DNA of 64,000 nucleotides from Terramyces sp. JEL0728 (Eukaryota > Chytridiomycota > Chytridiomycetes > Rhizophydiales > Terramycetaceae): NCBI GenBank assembly GCA_027603945.1, contig JADIIU010000053.1:1-64000 (forward strand). The letters run 5' to 3'. Below the pieces are notes generated by a model. It was not told the DNA's origin and made no database searches. It saw only the letters and a list, made by a program, of their open reading frames with translations. A program made the translations under genes and the position numbers. Of the stretch, positions 20,547 to 33,200 are shown one piece after another; positions within the stretch are counted from its first letter, which is position 1, and each line of letters starts with the position of its first letter.

Positions 20547-23500
20547 ATGAAAAACAAGAAACTAAAAAGTGTGGGATTTAATGCAAAAGCCAGACTTGGG
20601 CATTCCAAAAGCACCGGAGAAACGGTCCCAGATATGCTATTACCTGGAGAAAAAGGGCCATCCGGACCAACGAGTGAATTACCAGAGAATCCCAAAACGG
20701 TTAAAATGAATGCAAAGAAGAAGAAGCGAATGGAAGCGTTCATAGCAAAGCAACTAAAGAAAGATGCTCGTGGAGATTATTATGAAAAGCTTGCTCAGAA
20801 TACATTTTCGTCAGATTTATTACGGTCCAGCAAAAAGTTGGGAACAGCTGTAATTATTTACTGATTTAGAAATTAAGTGCCAGGGAGAAATTAGTTCAGG
20901 CATTAAAGGAAGAACGTGCTGGAGTTCCAAGGACTGATTCATCTGTGCCATTAGTGAAGGAAATACAAGTCAGAGATTTGGACAGTGAAGATGATTCAGA
21001 AGACAAAGATATCGACGGAAAAGAAATGGAAATGATTGAAAACGAGATTGTTAGAGAGGAAGAAAAGTTGTCATTATTGGAAAAGGCATTTGGATCAAAA
21101 ACTGAAGCAGAAGTGTTTGAATCTAGTCTTCATGGAGCTACCACAAAAGCTACTTCCGGAACTGCATTAAAACCTGCGTTAGGAAGTGCACTGAGACAGC
21201 CGTTGGTAGCATCGGCAAAAGCTACGTCAGGAACTGCAATAAAACCATCGCTGGGGAGTGCTCTCAAAAGAAAAGATCCAACCAACGAAACTAGTGAAAC
21301 AAAGAAAATCAAAATTGAAGATTCATCTGATGAGGAAGTTACAGATGAACAGAGACTATGGGCAGCAAATGTTGTTGATGGTGAAAAGTTGAAACAGACA
21401 CTTAAAGAGCCCAAAAAAACAGTCTTCAAGTTTACTCCTACACAAATTACGGAAGAAGACAAGCAGGCATCCTATCATGTGGCAGTAAATCGCACTGAAG
21501 AGATTCAACTCGCAAGAATGTCACTACCGGTTGTCGGTGAGGAGCAACCTATTATGGAAACCATTTTGGCCAACGACGTAACAATTCTGTGCGGTGAAAC
21601 TGGTTCTGGTAAAACCACTCAGTAACTTTTGTTTAAACATTAGAGTGCCCCAGTTTCTGTATGAAGCTGGATTTGGGGATAAAAACCACCCTAAATACCC
21701 AGGAATGATTGGTATTACGCAACCACGAAGAGTGGCAGCTGTTAGTATGTCGAATCGTGTTGCTGAAGAAATGCAGCTGAAGAATGGACAAGTTTCTTAT
21801 CAAATAAGGTAGGATCTAACTAATAAGATATGATAAAGGTAAAACTGGAGGCAGCACTCGTATCAAATTTATGACCGATGGTATTTTGCTGAGAGAGCTT
21901 AGCTCTGCTGCTGAACTGAATGCAGAATCTAAAAAAGGCTCGGATTTGTTGTTGACTGCTTATTCGTGTATTATCATTGATGAAGCTCACGAAAGAACTA
22001 TTGGGACAGATATATTGATTGGATGGTTGACAAGAATTGTTGCTCTAAGAAATTCAGGGAAAATCAAGGGTGTCAGGCCGTTGAAACTGGTAATCATGTC
22101 TGCAACCCTTAGAGTGGAAGATTTTACCCTTAATACCACCCTTTTCCCTGCCACTCCCCCACCTGTCATTAAGGTAGATGGGAGACAACACAAAGTAGTC
22201 GTTCACTACAACAAACGCACTCCTGAATTAGATTTCATGACGGACGCGTTCAAAAAGATTGTCAAGATCCATACAAAGCTACCCCATGGCGGCATTCTTG
22301 TCTTTGTTACTGGCCAGCAAGAAGTTCAAATCTTGTGCAGAAAACTTAAAAAGATGTTCCCCATTGAAAATGAAAAACAAAATACTTTGGACAAGGCTAA
22401 TCTCACTGAAGAACGAGGGGACATCTATGATGTGGATGATGTGGATGCAGCAAAGGCTGAAGGTGAGTTTGAATGGGACGGAAAAGGAGTCGATGATTTT
22501 GAAGAAATGGTGAAAAACGAAGAATTATCCGATGAAGAGGAGGAAAAAGTAGAAATCTTGAATGGTACAATAGAAGATGAGGAAATCGAAGCACAATTGC
22601 CGCGAAATGCTTTAGGTGAAGCGCTTAAACGGGTGCCATTGCATGTTCTACCATTATACTCATTACTTCCAACATCTGAGCAAATGAAAATATTTGAACC
22701 AGTTGCAGAAGGCGCAAGATTAGTTGTGATTGCCACGAATGTTGCAGAAACCAGTTTAACAATCCCTGGAATCAAGTATGTGGTAGACTGTGGCAAGGCA
22801 AAAGAAAAAAGATATGATTCGCAAACAGGAATTCAAAACTTTCAAATTTCGTGGACATCTCAAGCATCTGCAGACCAAAGAGCTGGCCGTGCTGGAAGAT
22901 TGGGGCCTGGACACTGTTATCGTCTATTTTCATCAGCGGTTTTCCATAACTACTTTGAAAACTTTTCCAAGCCAGAAATTTTGCGTACCCCAATTCAAGG
23001 TGTTGTTTTGAACATGAAAGCTATGGGAATGAACCAGGTTGTTGGATTTCCTTTCCCGACACCGCCTGATAGAAATCACTTGAAAGATGCAGAGACCGTA
23101 CTTAAATATTTAGGAGCCATTGGTGAAGATGCAAAAATTACAAAAGAGGGCAGAATGATGGCCAAGTTCCCTGTGCATCCTCGATACGGTAAAATGCTTG
23201 TTGTGGCTAGCCAGTATGGATTGGATATTTTACCCTATATAACAGCTATTGTTGCTGGTATGAGTGTTGGTGAATTATTTGTTCGTGATATGGATTTGCT
23301 GGTTGACAAGAAAACAACCGACGAAGAAGATGAAGCCGACGAAGACGAAAAGGAAGAACGAAAGAAAAAACGAGGACACTTTTACAAAAAGATGCAGGTA
23401 AGCCAAAGCTAATAGCAGAATTTTTCTGGAATTAGTCCGACATCTGATATGTTGATGTTACTTTGTGCTATCGGGGCATACATAGCAGAGTCCAGAAAGT

Positions 23501-24546
23501 CTGCCAATCTGGAAAAGTTTTGTGAAGCCAATTACTTGCGTCCAAAAGCAATGGATGAAACTGTCAAGTTAATGAAGCAGTTGGCAAATATTGCGTCAAG
23601 TTCATTCAGCATTCAAAGCCAGTTTGATTTCAATTTCAGTCCACCAAGTGCCAAGCAAGAAGCACTTATCAGACAGGCTTTACTCAGCGGGTATGTTGAT
23701 TGTGTAGCAAAATTAGACGATAAAGAGAGCGGTTTCGGTAAACATGCAGTTCCTTGCTATTCTACCATATGGTCTCTGCCCAATGAACAGTTCGTAATTC
23801 ATCCCTCCTCGTGTATATTTAGAAATAGACCTGCTCCTAAATGGATTATTTATGACCAAGTTCAAGGGAAACAACAAATATTTGGACCTGACGGCGAATT
23901 ACTCCAGCTTAGAGACAAGAATCAAACTATTGAAAAGAGATGGCTCAAAGGAGTTACCGCTATCAATGAAAAGTGGCTATTCAACCAAGCAAAGCCCTTA
24001 CTTAACCCTGGCAGCTTCCTTGAACAACCAGAGCCGCGCTATGTAAAGAAAAGGGATTGTGTGCAAGGATATATCTCACCAACATTTGGGCCGAAACTGT
24101 GGCAGTTGCCAGTTACTGAGATTGACATGGAAGACTCTAGCTCAGCAGCTTGTTGGTTTGCCAAGGCGCTTTTGGAAGGTACTATAGATTTCGGCTTGCC
24201 CCAATCCAAAAATGTATTTTACAAGATCCATCCTCACCTTACAACGAAACCCGGGGTTTTAAGCAAGTCTTGGGCAAAGAATCAACCCAAGGTGTACAAT
24301 CTATTAAATACGCTAATCAAGGAAGAAATTGCGTCCCAGTCCGACCTCGTTGAGAAATGGTAAATGAACACTAATGATAGGACTGAAGATCCCAAATTCT
24401 TTTTGGATTTGTTCCTCCCATGGGTTCCAGCCAATTTCCATGCCGCATTAACTCAGAATTGGCCGCCTATTCTAATTAGAGGCAACACCATCAAAGAAAA
24501 GAACCTATTAGTGGAATCTGTCGCTAAAACTATTTCTAATTCATAA
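20547..24546 (+). CDS. ECM16: DEAH-box RNA helicase ECM16/DHR1 (DHX37 family)
   Basis: Six exons joined by introns of 19-22 nt encode 1,298 residues. The N-terminal 370 residues are charged, with a duplicated TSGTA.KP.LGSAL segment. The helicase core follows: [12 protein letters not shown] (I, cut by a 22-nt intron), [10 protein letters not shown] (Ia), IIDEAHERT (II), MSAT (III), [12 protein letters not shown] (V) and [12 protein letters not shown] (VI). The C-terminal HA2/OB regions end in [19 protein letters not shown], typical of DHX37/Ecm16. The yeast enzyme displaces U3 snoRNA from pre-40S particles. An acidic insertion ([22 protein letters not shown]) interrupts the second RecA domain, as in the family. 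Confidence 0.95.
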
Positions 24547-24588
24547 TAAAATTGTAATTTCAAAAAAATATTTTTTTAAATCGAAATC

Positions 24589-25292
24589 ATGGCTCCATTC
24601 TTTGGTAAGTAAAGATCTTGTTGATCATTGAGCAGGACTAATACTAAGGTAAAATCTATTCTTATGCAAACAACCCTCGAGTTCAGAAAGCATTGATTGC
24701 TGCAAAGTACAACAATTTGGATGTTCAAGAAAGTATAATTTCCGTTGGCAAGGAAAACACTTCTGCTGAATTCCTCGCTAAGTTTCCACTAGGTAAAGTT
24801 CCTGCTTTCGAAGGAGCAGATGGATTTTCAGTTTATGAAAGCAATGCGATTGCATACTACGTAGCCAATCAAGAAGGAACTCAATTGTTGGGGAAAGATG
24901 AAAAGGAAGCTGCGTTAGTCCAGCAATGGGTTGTTTTTGCAGATAACGAATTCGCTCAAGCTGCCGCTGCCTGGTTGTATCCAATTTTCGGAATTGTTCC
25001 ATTCAACGAAGAAACTACAAACAAAGCCAAAGAAAATGTAAAAAAGACACTCACTGGTTTGAACAGACATTTGGCCGGCAAAACTTTTCTTGTTGGCGAA
25101 CGCGCAACTTTGGCTGATATCGTTTTGGTTACTTGCCTTTATGATTTCTTTGACTTGGTCTTTGATCCTGCATTTATGGCTCCATTCAAGCATGTTCAAC
25201 GTTGGTACGTTACAGCAGCCAATCAACCGCATTTCAAGGCAGTACTTGGTGAAGTCAAATTTTGCCAAAAGATGAAAGTTGCTCAACAATAA
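24589..25292 (+). CDS. eEF1B-gamma-like protein, GST domain only
   Basis: Two exons with a long (44-nt) intron at 24605-24648 encode 219 residues. The protein is a glutathione-S-transferase-like fold matching the N-terminal half of the downstream eEF1B-gamma: KIYSYANNPRVQKALIAAKY, FPLGKVPAFEG, SNAIAYYV, LVGERATLADI. It ends after VLGEVKFCQKMKVAQQ, where the full-length paralogue continues into a linker and the EF1G domain. The tandem copy probably arose by duplication with loss of the C-terminal half. Whether it still joins the eEF1B complex or acts as a GST is unknown. Confidence 0.88.
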
Positions 25293-25433
25293 CGGCATAT
25301 CATTGAATAAATCATAAGCAGCCACATTTCCCTTTATTCTTGCAGTAATCTGATTCATTTGACAGTTCGTCCAAGCCACATACAGTCTGGAAAAAAGCAA
25401 CATAAATTTTTTTTTCTACGACAGATCACAGAA

Positions 25434-26752
25434 ATGCCTTTCGGGTAAGTAATCTTCAGTTCCAGCTGAAATCAAGAGCAGAACTAATCCTTAGAAAAAT
25501 TTACACTTATCCAAACAACCCACGTGTTCAAAAAGCATTGATTGCTGCCAAATACAACAGCCTTGACGTTCAAGAACAAATTGTTGCCATTGGAAAGGAC
25601 AACACCACCACTGAATTCCTTGCCAAGTTCCCACTTGGAAAGGTTCCGGCTTTTGAAGGTGCTGATGGATTCACCCTTTTTGAAAGCAGTGCAATTGCTT
25701 TCTATGTTTCCAACAAGGAAGGAACTCAACTTTTAGGAAAGACCCGCAAGGAAGCTGCCTTGGTTCAACAATGGGTTGCTTTTACCGATAACGAATTTGG
25801 CCCAACTGCTGCTGCGTGGTTGTACCCAATCTTGGGCTTCTACCCAGTCAACGAAGCTGCCACCAACAAGGCAAAGGAAGATATCAAGCGCACCCTCTCT
25901 GCTCTCAACAAACACTTGGCTGCCAAGACCTTCCTTGTCGGCGAACGTGTTACCTTGGCTGATATCGTTTTGGTCACCTCCCTCTTAAGATTCTACGAAT
26001 TAGTCTTTGACCAATCCTTCTTGGCTCCATTCAAGAACGTACACCGTTGGTTCACTACTTGTGTAAACCAACCGCACTTCAAATCTGTTCTTGGAGAAGT
26101 TAAATTCTGCGAAAAGATGCGTGTTGCTGACGCTTCTGCTGCTCCAAAGTCTGCTGCTCCAGCTAAGGAAGCAAAGCCAGCTAAAGAAGCAAAGCCTGCC
26201 AAGGAAGCTAAACCAGCTAAAGATGCTAACGCAGATTTACAACAAGCTTTGGACGCTGAAGCCGCCAAGCCAAAGGAAAAGAACCCATTAGACCTCTTAC
26301 CAAAATCTTCCTTTGTCTTGGACGAATGGAAGAGATTCTACTCTAACAACGACACTAGACCAACCGCCGTCAACTGGTTCTGGGACAAATACGACTCTGA
26401 AGGCTACTCTATCTACAAAGTAGACTACAAATACAACGACGAATTGACCCTTGTATTCATGTCTTCTAATCTCATTGGTGGATTCTTCCAACGTCTCGAC
26501 CACATGAGAAAGTACCTTTTCGCATCATTGCTCGTTTTAGGAGAAAACAACAACAGCAAGATCTCTGGTTACTTTGTCATCCGTGGATCTGAAATTCCAT
26601 TTGGAATCCAAGACACTGTTGACTACGAATCTTACAACTTTGAAAAGGTCGACACCAACAACAAGGATGTCCGCGAACGTATCAATGCGGTCTTTGCTTG
26701 GGATGAAAAGATTGACGGAGTCAAGTTTGCCGACGGAAAGATCTTCAAATAA
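25434..26752 (+). CDS. EEF1G: Translation elongation factor eEF1B gamma subunit
   Basis: Two exons with a 50-nt intron (25445-25494) encode 422 residues. The GST-like N-domain (to about residue 210) is followed by a repetitive Ala/Lys linker (AKEAKPAKEAKPAKE) and the EF1G domain: LPKSSFVLDEWKRFYSNND, WFWDKYDSEGYSIYKVDYKY, SSNLIGGFFQRLDHMRKY and FGIQDTVDYESY. It is a structural subunit of the guanine-nucleotide exchange complex for eEF1A. Codon use is strongly biased to C-ending codons, more so than its neighbours, as expected of a highly expressed gene. The intron is longer than nearly all others in the window. Confidence 0.96.
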
Positions 26753-26889
26753 ATTACTCATTTACTCCTGCATTGTAGTTTCTGTTATGGGGCGTATTTC
26801 TTGTGATGTTGGCATTGTTCTTTTTTTGATGGCTTAGCTATGCGTGTGTGACTTCAATTTAGCTATAAATGGGAGATTGAAACGAGTCC

Positions 26890-27423
26890 ATGAAAAATAT
26901 GGTTTCTGAAATGCAATTCCCAATCACCGACATCAGCGCTAAAGTAGAAATCCCAGCACCATATAGATTTCGCCCACTAATGAAATCTGACTATGAAAAA
27001 TTCCTAACATTGCTATCCCAGTTAACTACGGTTGGTAATATTTCTGAAGGGCAATTCTCCAGTAATATTTACACTAATATAGCTCAATTCGACTGGCTAA
27101 TTAGTCACAGCGATACCCAACGCTCTCTAGTAATTGAAAACATCGAAACCAGTGAACTGGTAGGATGTGGCAGCATCATTGTCGAAAGAAAGTTTATACA
27201 TGAATGTGGAATAGTCGGTCATATCGAGGATATCGTCATCTGTGAATCAACAAGAGGAAAGAAGCTTGGCAAGTGTTTGATTGACCAATTGGCCCATATA
27301 GGAGAAAAGATGGGCTGCTACAAAGTTCTACTGAGCTGTGCAGAAAAAAACGTTGGGTTCTATGAGAAATGCGGTCTTGCTCGTAAAGAAGTGACGATGG
27401 TGCGATATTTCAGCAAACAGTAG
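26890..27423 (+). CDS. GNA1: Glucosamine-6-phosphate N-acetyltransferase
   Basis: An intronless 177-residue GNAT-family enzyme. Visible signatures are YRFRPLMKSDYEKFLTLLSQ, LVGCGSIIVERKFIHECG, GHIEDIVICESTRGKKLGK (the acetyl-CoA-binding Q/RxxGxG/A region) and the terminal KVLLSCAEKNVGFYEKCGL. GNA1 acetylates glucosamine-6-phosphate in UDP-GlcNAc synthesis, feeding chitin and glycoprotein production. Two other ATGs lie within the first ten codons; the first was chosen. Confidence 0.94.
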   Translation: MKNMVSEMQFPITDISAKVEIPAPYRFRPLMKSDYEKFLTLLSQLTTVGNISEGQFSSNIYTNIAQFDWLISHSDTQRSLVIENIETSELVGCGSIIVERKFIHECGIVGHIEDIVICESTRGKKLGKCLIDQLAHIGEKMGCYKVLLSCAEKNVGFYEKCGLARKEVTMVRYFSKQ

Positions 27424-27456
27424 TATACCAGCCAGTAGATTCAATAAATTCTTGTT

Positions 27457-28475
27457 TTATTCTATTTGGTTCAAAATCTTTTGGGCCAACAAACTAGTTG
27501 AAGTTGGGGTCATTGGTGATGAATTGATCTTGTCCAGTTTGTCTCGCAACTGCTTTGTCAGATGCTGCTTTGATCCTGGCGATTCTACTGGTATGCAATC
27601 TATCAATAGTGGCAGTAACCGAATGAATTTTTGCCGTAGCTAAGGATTAATTCGTTTGTACATTGTGATCTTGGATCCTCATTGTTTCACGCATCGTAAT
27701 GTCAAATAATACTGTGATATCGTTTGTATAAAAGAATGTTGGATCCTTGAGTGATAGCGCAATAAGCAAATCCACAATCAGCTCCTGCATGAACGCGGAT
27801 TCTATCTTAGTAGTGCAGCTACCTTCTCGATTGAAAACAAATATTATCCCCAATGACAATTCCTTTCGCAAATAGCTAATACTGTCCGACACTAGGACAG
27901 CGAGCAAAACTTGAGACTGTTCCCCGCTCTTTTTTGAATACTGGCCTTGCAATACTAGCAACAATGTAATTGCAGAGTTTGTGTATTCTTCATTTTGATA
28001 GTATTGTTCATAGACCGCCTGGCATACTCTTGTGGTGTAATTCAAGTCAAATATTTCCAATTCTCTGGTTGTTAACTCGTGACACTGGAGTAGCTCTACT
28101 AACAATAGGAATGACAAATGAGATTCAAAAGGCGGCCGTATTTCCACTAGCAGCTTGAACCAATCCATATCACACAGTTTCTTGTATATATTTGGCACTG
28201 CGTGTCCCAATGAAAGCAGGATCGAGAGATGGGCAGAAACCTGGATAAATCTAGTGGTACATTTGGATACAACTCATCAGTAATCAGATTGATGTTGTCA
28301 AATATTTCAAATTCATGAATCTCCTGTATGATTATTTGCAAGTGTGGAAGGGACACATTGCTCTTTGACACTAGATCAAGTATTTCTATAAAATCCTCTC
28401 TGGATGATTTTTCTCTGTATTGCTGTAATCCTGCCGTTAAATTACCGTACCATCCAGCAGCTCTTGTGGATCCAT
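27457..28475 (-). CDS. LDB17/NCKIPSD-like endocytic protein
   Basis: Four exons (introns of 20, 20 and 22 nt) encode 318 residues from the ATG at 28475. The whole protein is helical. The diagnostic region is SYLRKELSLGIIFVFNREG, followed by IVDLLIALSL, TFFYTNDITVLFDITMRE and LRQKFIRLLPLLI. It resembles fungal Ldb17 and the leucine-rich domain of animal NCKIPSD/DIP, regulators of actin assembly at endocytic sites. It lacks the Pro-rich/SH3 parts of the animal protein. Only 17 bp separate its start codon from that of CHMP5. Confidence 0.75.
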
Positions 28476-28492
28476 TTTTTCACAACTGAAAT

Positions 28493-29228
28493 ATGAATCG
28501 CATTTTCGGGTCTTCAAAACCACAAAAACCAAAACCAACTGTCCAGGATGCCATAGTCAAAGTACCTTAATTTAATATCAGACAGATGAAAGAGCGGATG
28601 CGGTATTTGTAAAAATAAGGAAATTGGACGCAGAACTAATGCGGCACAAGGATCAAATGGCGAATATGAGAGATGGACCGGGAAAGAATGCAATTAAACA
28701 AAAAGCAGTTCGGGTATTAAAGCAAAAGAAACTTTATGAAACGCAATTAGAGTCTCTCCAGCAACAGTCATTCAATATGGAGCAAGGTACTTGCAATTAA
28801 CGCGTAGCATCCATGACTACAGAAAATCTAAAGAATACAATGACCACACTGGATGCTATGCAATTGGCAAACAAGGAGCTGAAGAAACAATACAAAAATA
28901 TCAACTTGGACAAGATTGAGGTACAGTTTGCTAACAAAGAAAGCCCAAGATGAAATGGAAGATTTACTTGAACAGGCTAATGAAGTTCAAGAAGCTCTGG
29001 GCAGAACGTATGGTGTTCCGGATGACATCGATGAGGCTGACCTTGAAGCTGGTATTTGCTTTTAATATAGAACTGGATGCGTTGGGAGACGAATTACTGT
29101 TGGAAGAAAGTGAGCCAAGTTACCTACAAGAACCAGAATTCACAGCGCCTAATGTGCCTGGCGGGTTTGTTAGCGAATCTGCCGCAACAGGAAATCAAGA
29201 AAATAAACCAATGACCGTACCTCAATGA
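28493..29228 (+). CDS. CHMP5: ESCRT-III-related protein CHMP5/VPS60
   Basis: Five exons with introns of 20, 21, 19 and 19 nt encode 218 residues, the same length as human CHMP5 to within one residue. The sequence opens [10 protein letters not shown] and carries [46 protein letters not shown], a long coiled coil, [12 protein letters not shown] and [19 protein letters not shown]60/CHMP5 is an SNF7-family protein that regulates Vps4 through LIP5/Vta1 in endosomal sorting. Confidence 0.96.
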
Positions 29229-29314
29229 AAATGTAAGTTAATAAACTCCAAGTTTAATTGTTTATTATTAGGATAGGAATTGAGCCAACTTCCAGCGGTT
29301 ATAAATAGTCTAAA

Positions 29315-30033
29315 TTAGATTGATGGAACCTTTTGCATTTTCTTGTCTTTTGAAGTTTCTGCAAACAATATTTCTCGAACAGCAGTAGCTTGCTGGACAA
29401 CTCTTTCCAAGCTACTATCCGGTTTACCACCGCAAGCGGCTAAATTAACGATGCTTACATATAATATAATTGTTGAACGATATTGCCACCGATTCTCTCT
29501 GATCTTGAGATAGGTAATGCGACATTGGTGAAGACGCTGGATCTGGATAAGCAATCAGTGCGATAATATCCTGTAATGTGTCGTTATACTTTGGATTTAT
29601 TGAAGAAAATACACCCAGTTCTACTTAGTAAACAATTACCTGTTTGGGCATACATTAGCGCTTTAGCAGCATCAGTCCTGGCGTATTCTATAAACTGCTG
29701 GCACGTTAAAATAAAGTTAATTTCGTTGGATTCCGGTGTTTTATTTCTCAATAACCCTGGAAAATTCTCGTTGCAATAAGCGACAGCTTCCTTAATCTCT
29801 CCTTTTCTAACCATTGTGGACAAAATCTTTCGTGGTTCCAACGATCTTGTTGGATCTTGCGAAGATAAATCGATATCCATTTCAGTGTTGATTAGTTGGC
29901 ACGTCGATCCAAACGCTGCTGCAGTTTCTGAAAAACAAGAGTGGACCAAGTAATCGTAAATCATTTTTTGAATAATTTTTTGTTCTGGTTGTGGTTCCTG
30001 TTCATATTGCTCGATAGCTTCGTCAGATGTCAT
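29315..30033 (-). CDS. LisH-CTLH-CRA protein, RanBPM-like (GID/CTLH complex type)
   Basis: Three exons (19-nt introns) encode 226 residues. A LisH motif (QKMIYDYLVHSCFSETAAAF) leads into CTLH (LSTMVRKGEIKEAVAYCNEN, ILTCQQFIEYAR) and a CRA domain (DIIALIAYPDPASSPMSHYL, QDQRESVAISFNNYII). The CRA wording is closer to RanBP9/10 than to GID8. No SPRY domain is present in the window, so it is either a short paralogue or has lost that part. The family forms the CTLH/GID ubiquitin ligase complex. Confidence 0.82.
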
Positions 30034-30078
30034 TTTTCGTTTTAGCTGAAAATTTAGTGATTGTTGCCAAATTGCGAA

Positions 30079-30231
30079 ATGGATCCAAGAGTATCCAAAC
30101 CCACTCTTACGTCCCCGAGCCCAGTTTGCAGTATCCAAGTGCCAGAGTCTTGCAGAGCGGTAGTCCAATACAAAGACTGCTCAAAATGGATGCAAACCAA
30201 AAATTTATTAAACTGCAGCCTGTTCGACTAA
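30079..30231 (+). CDS. Possible 50-aa Cys-containing protein
   Basis: A frame from the ATG at 30079 to the TAA at 30229 fills the gap between RanBPM-like (start 30033) and SMC4 (stop at 30239). It encodes MDPRVSKPTL..., with cysteines spaced C-x7-C-x8-C and then one near the end. No family is recognised. Another overlapping plus-strand frame is also open, so this is weak. Confidence 0.25.
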   Translation: MDPRVSKPTLTSPSPVCSIQVPESCRAVVQYKDCSKWMQTKNLLNCSLFD

Positions 30232-30238
30232 TAGCGGG

Positions 30239-33200
30239 TCAATAGTAATACTCTTGGAAGTATTCTCTGTCTATATTAAGATCGGCTACCTTGTAAATAC
30301 CAACCAATCGGTCGGCCAATTCAAACATATTGTTACGCAACGAAATGATAATGAATTGGCCGTTACGTGTTCGCTCTTTAATGTAATTTGCAACAATAGA
30401 CACATTTCTAAAGTCCAAGGCTGCATCGATTTCATCCATCACATAGAGAGGGGTTGGTTTAAATTGATGTAAAGCAAATACTAGAGCTAAAGAACTTAAT
30501 GTCTCCGTTAGTTTAGACTACCTTTTCACCGCCAGACAAATTTGAAATGTTTTTCCAACTCTTCTTTGGAGGCATAACTGAGAATAGTACCCCTTCAGAG
30601 AATGGATCCATAGAATCAACCAGTTCCAATTCTGCATTTCCCCCCATTGTAATAATTTGGTACATTTCCTTGAGATACTGAGAGATTTTAGTAAACCCAT
30701 CCATAAAAGTATTCAGTCTTTCTTTTCGTAATGAATCATATTTAGCTTTGAATGCATCGCGCTCACTGGCAGCCTTTTCAACTTTGCTGCTGCGTTCATT
30801 GAAGATTGCCATCTTTGCTTTGTACTCTTTAATAACCCCTAAATTAATATGGCTGTCTTGTTTTTCGGCTATATTAGCAACTCTTACATTCTAGTTTATC
30901 CAATTGAGATACTAAAGACTTTAGACTCAAATTCTCCAGTTCGTCGTCATGATATGCTTTGAGCTGTTCGTCATCTTCACCGGTGGATAGCAATTCCAGC
31001 TGCCCTTTTTGGAATTCGATATCTTTCAAAAGAGATTTGTTTTTGGTAAAGGTTTGTTCCATTTGTTTGAGTTCGGTTACCAATTCCAATTGTTGCGACT
31101 TCATTTTGTTTCTTGCATCCATTTTCTCTGTGGCTTCTTGCTTTAGCTCGTTTACTTGATCCTGTTTGCATTCAATTTCCTCAAATTAACAAATTTTACA
31201 TTTTCAAGTTCAGATACTTTAGATTTACTTGATTGCGTTTCTTGGAGCTTTTGCTGATAGTCTTCCTGCTGTTGCTCAATCTCTTTTTCAATCTCTTCAA
31301 TTTCAAGTGTCTTCTTTTCGATATTCTTTACAAGTTTTAATCTCTGTTTTTCTTTGGCTGTTTTCTCTCCATATAATTTGGTGACTTGCGACTGTAACAT
31401 TTCAATCTGTTCATTCAGAGATTCGACTTTGTGTCTTTGAGAACAAAGTCTGACTCCACCTATTTCCATGATTTTTTCTTGCAATTGCTTGATTTTGTCT
31501 TGGATAACTTGGGTTGAAGATTGGATTGGTTCCATTTCAGTTTCAAGTTTCCTTATCAATTTCTTTAATTCGTTAAAGCGGTCGACATCTTCCTTTTCAG
31601 GCTGGCTATTTTGTCTTGCTAGTTTCACAGCGTTTTTTGCATCTTCTAACTGGTCATTTGATGATTTCAAATTCAAATCCAATCGATTCTTTTGGTTGAT
31701 CAAGTCCTGAATATTTTTTTGTATTTCTTGCACATCTGATTCAATTTGACTAAATTCATTAGAGTATCTTTGAAACGCAAGTTCTGCTCCTTGTACATTT
31801 TCTTCCAAATCTTCAATATTGGCTTGCTCAGCATTTGTCTTTGCAGATCGCATACCGCCCTTTTCAACTCTATTGCCACCGCCGCTCATTGTACCACTTT
31901 TATCAATCAATTGGCCGGTCAGGGTAACTACACGATATCTCTGTCTACCATAGGCAATTCGATTGGCTTGCTCCAAGTTATCGGCTACAAGTGTATCACC
32001 CAAAGCTTGATAAAATGCTGGCAAAAACTTGTCTTCAGACTTGATTAGATCAAACAATCTTGGTGCGTTTTCTGGAGTCTTGATCATTTCAAAGTTAAAC
32101 TTTCGCAGTTTGTCAAGACAGATAAACGTTGCTCTTCCCAAGTTGTGCTTTTTCAAAAACTCGATACATAACTGCCCAGCTTCAACTGTGTCCACCACAA
32201 ACGAATTCAAGGCGCCGCATGCAGTGCTGATGGCGACATCATACTTGTCGTCAATAGTAGCCAAATCGCCTAATCTGCCACAAATCCCTTGAATAGTCCC
32301 TTTTTGTTTTTGCTTCATCAACTCCTTGTATATAATTCCTCGTTCTTTAAAAGACTTTATGTACTCCAGTGCATCGGCATGTTTAGCTTGTAATTGAGCA
32401 AATTCTTGCTTGCTGGACTTTACTAAAGCTTCAGTCTTTGAAAGCTGTGATTGTTTTTCAGTCAACTCTTTTTCATTTTTTTTCAAATTCTTTTCAGCGA
32501 TTCTATACTCTTCTTTTTCAGTATCAATATTTGAGATCAACAAAGATAATCTCTGTTCGCTTTCTTGCAATAAAATCTTTCCGCTGTTGATTTTAGTGTC
32601 CAGCAACTCTGATTCAGAATTAAAAGTGTCCAATTTTGATTTTTTTTCGTTAACCTTTTCCAACCATGGCTGTAATTCAACTTGCAATTGCTCGATTTCC
32701 TGTTGATACACCAAAGTCTTGTCTGACAAGCTTTCTTGCATTTCCTGTAGCACTTGACTTTCCTTTGCTAATCTTTCTTTTAGTTCTTTGATTTCTTTGT
32801 TTGCCCTATTGACATCTTGTTCAAAGTTTCCAATAAAATTGTCAATTTCGGACTTTAAGTGTTTGTCTTCAGAAAACGACTTCATCAACTTTCGCTTTCG
32901 GGATTGCGAATGTTTTTCAAACTCCTTTAATTCAATTTCTTGTTTTTCTAATGAAGACAAGATCTTATTTTGCTGTTTTTGATCTTGCAGGAATAAAGTC
33001 AACTCTTGTTCAAGTTCTTTCAGTGTTGAATCCAATTCTTGATTCGCTTGGTGGTCATTTTCTTGGATTTTCTTCAATTCCTTCTGCTTGATTTTATTTT
33101 CAGCCTAAAGTTAAAATTTCACTCACTATTTGCATTTCCAATTCAGCAGAATCTCGTACAAGCAAACTCTTCTTTAATTGACAAATAACATTCTTCAAAT

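Noticed and set aside
31746..32292. Cys/Ser-rich plus-strand frames in SMC4 hinge
   Set aside because: Antisense artefacts; the minus strand has a complete SMC4.
32410..32982. Plus-strand frames inside SMC4
   Set aside because: Mirror-image of the coiled-coil coding sequence.
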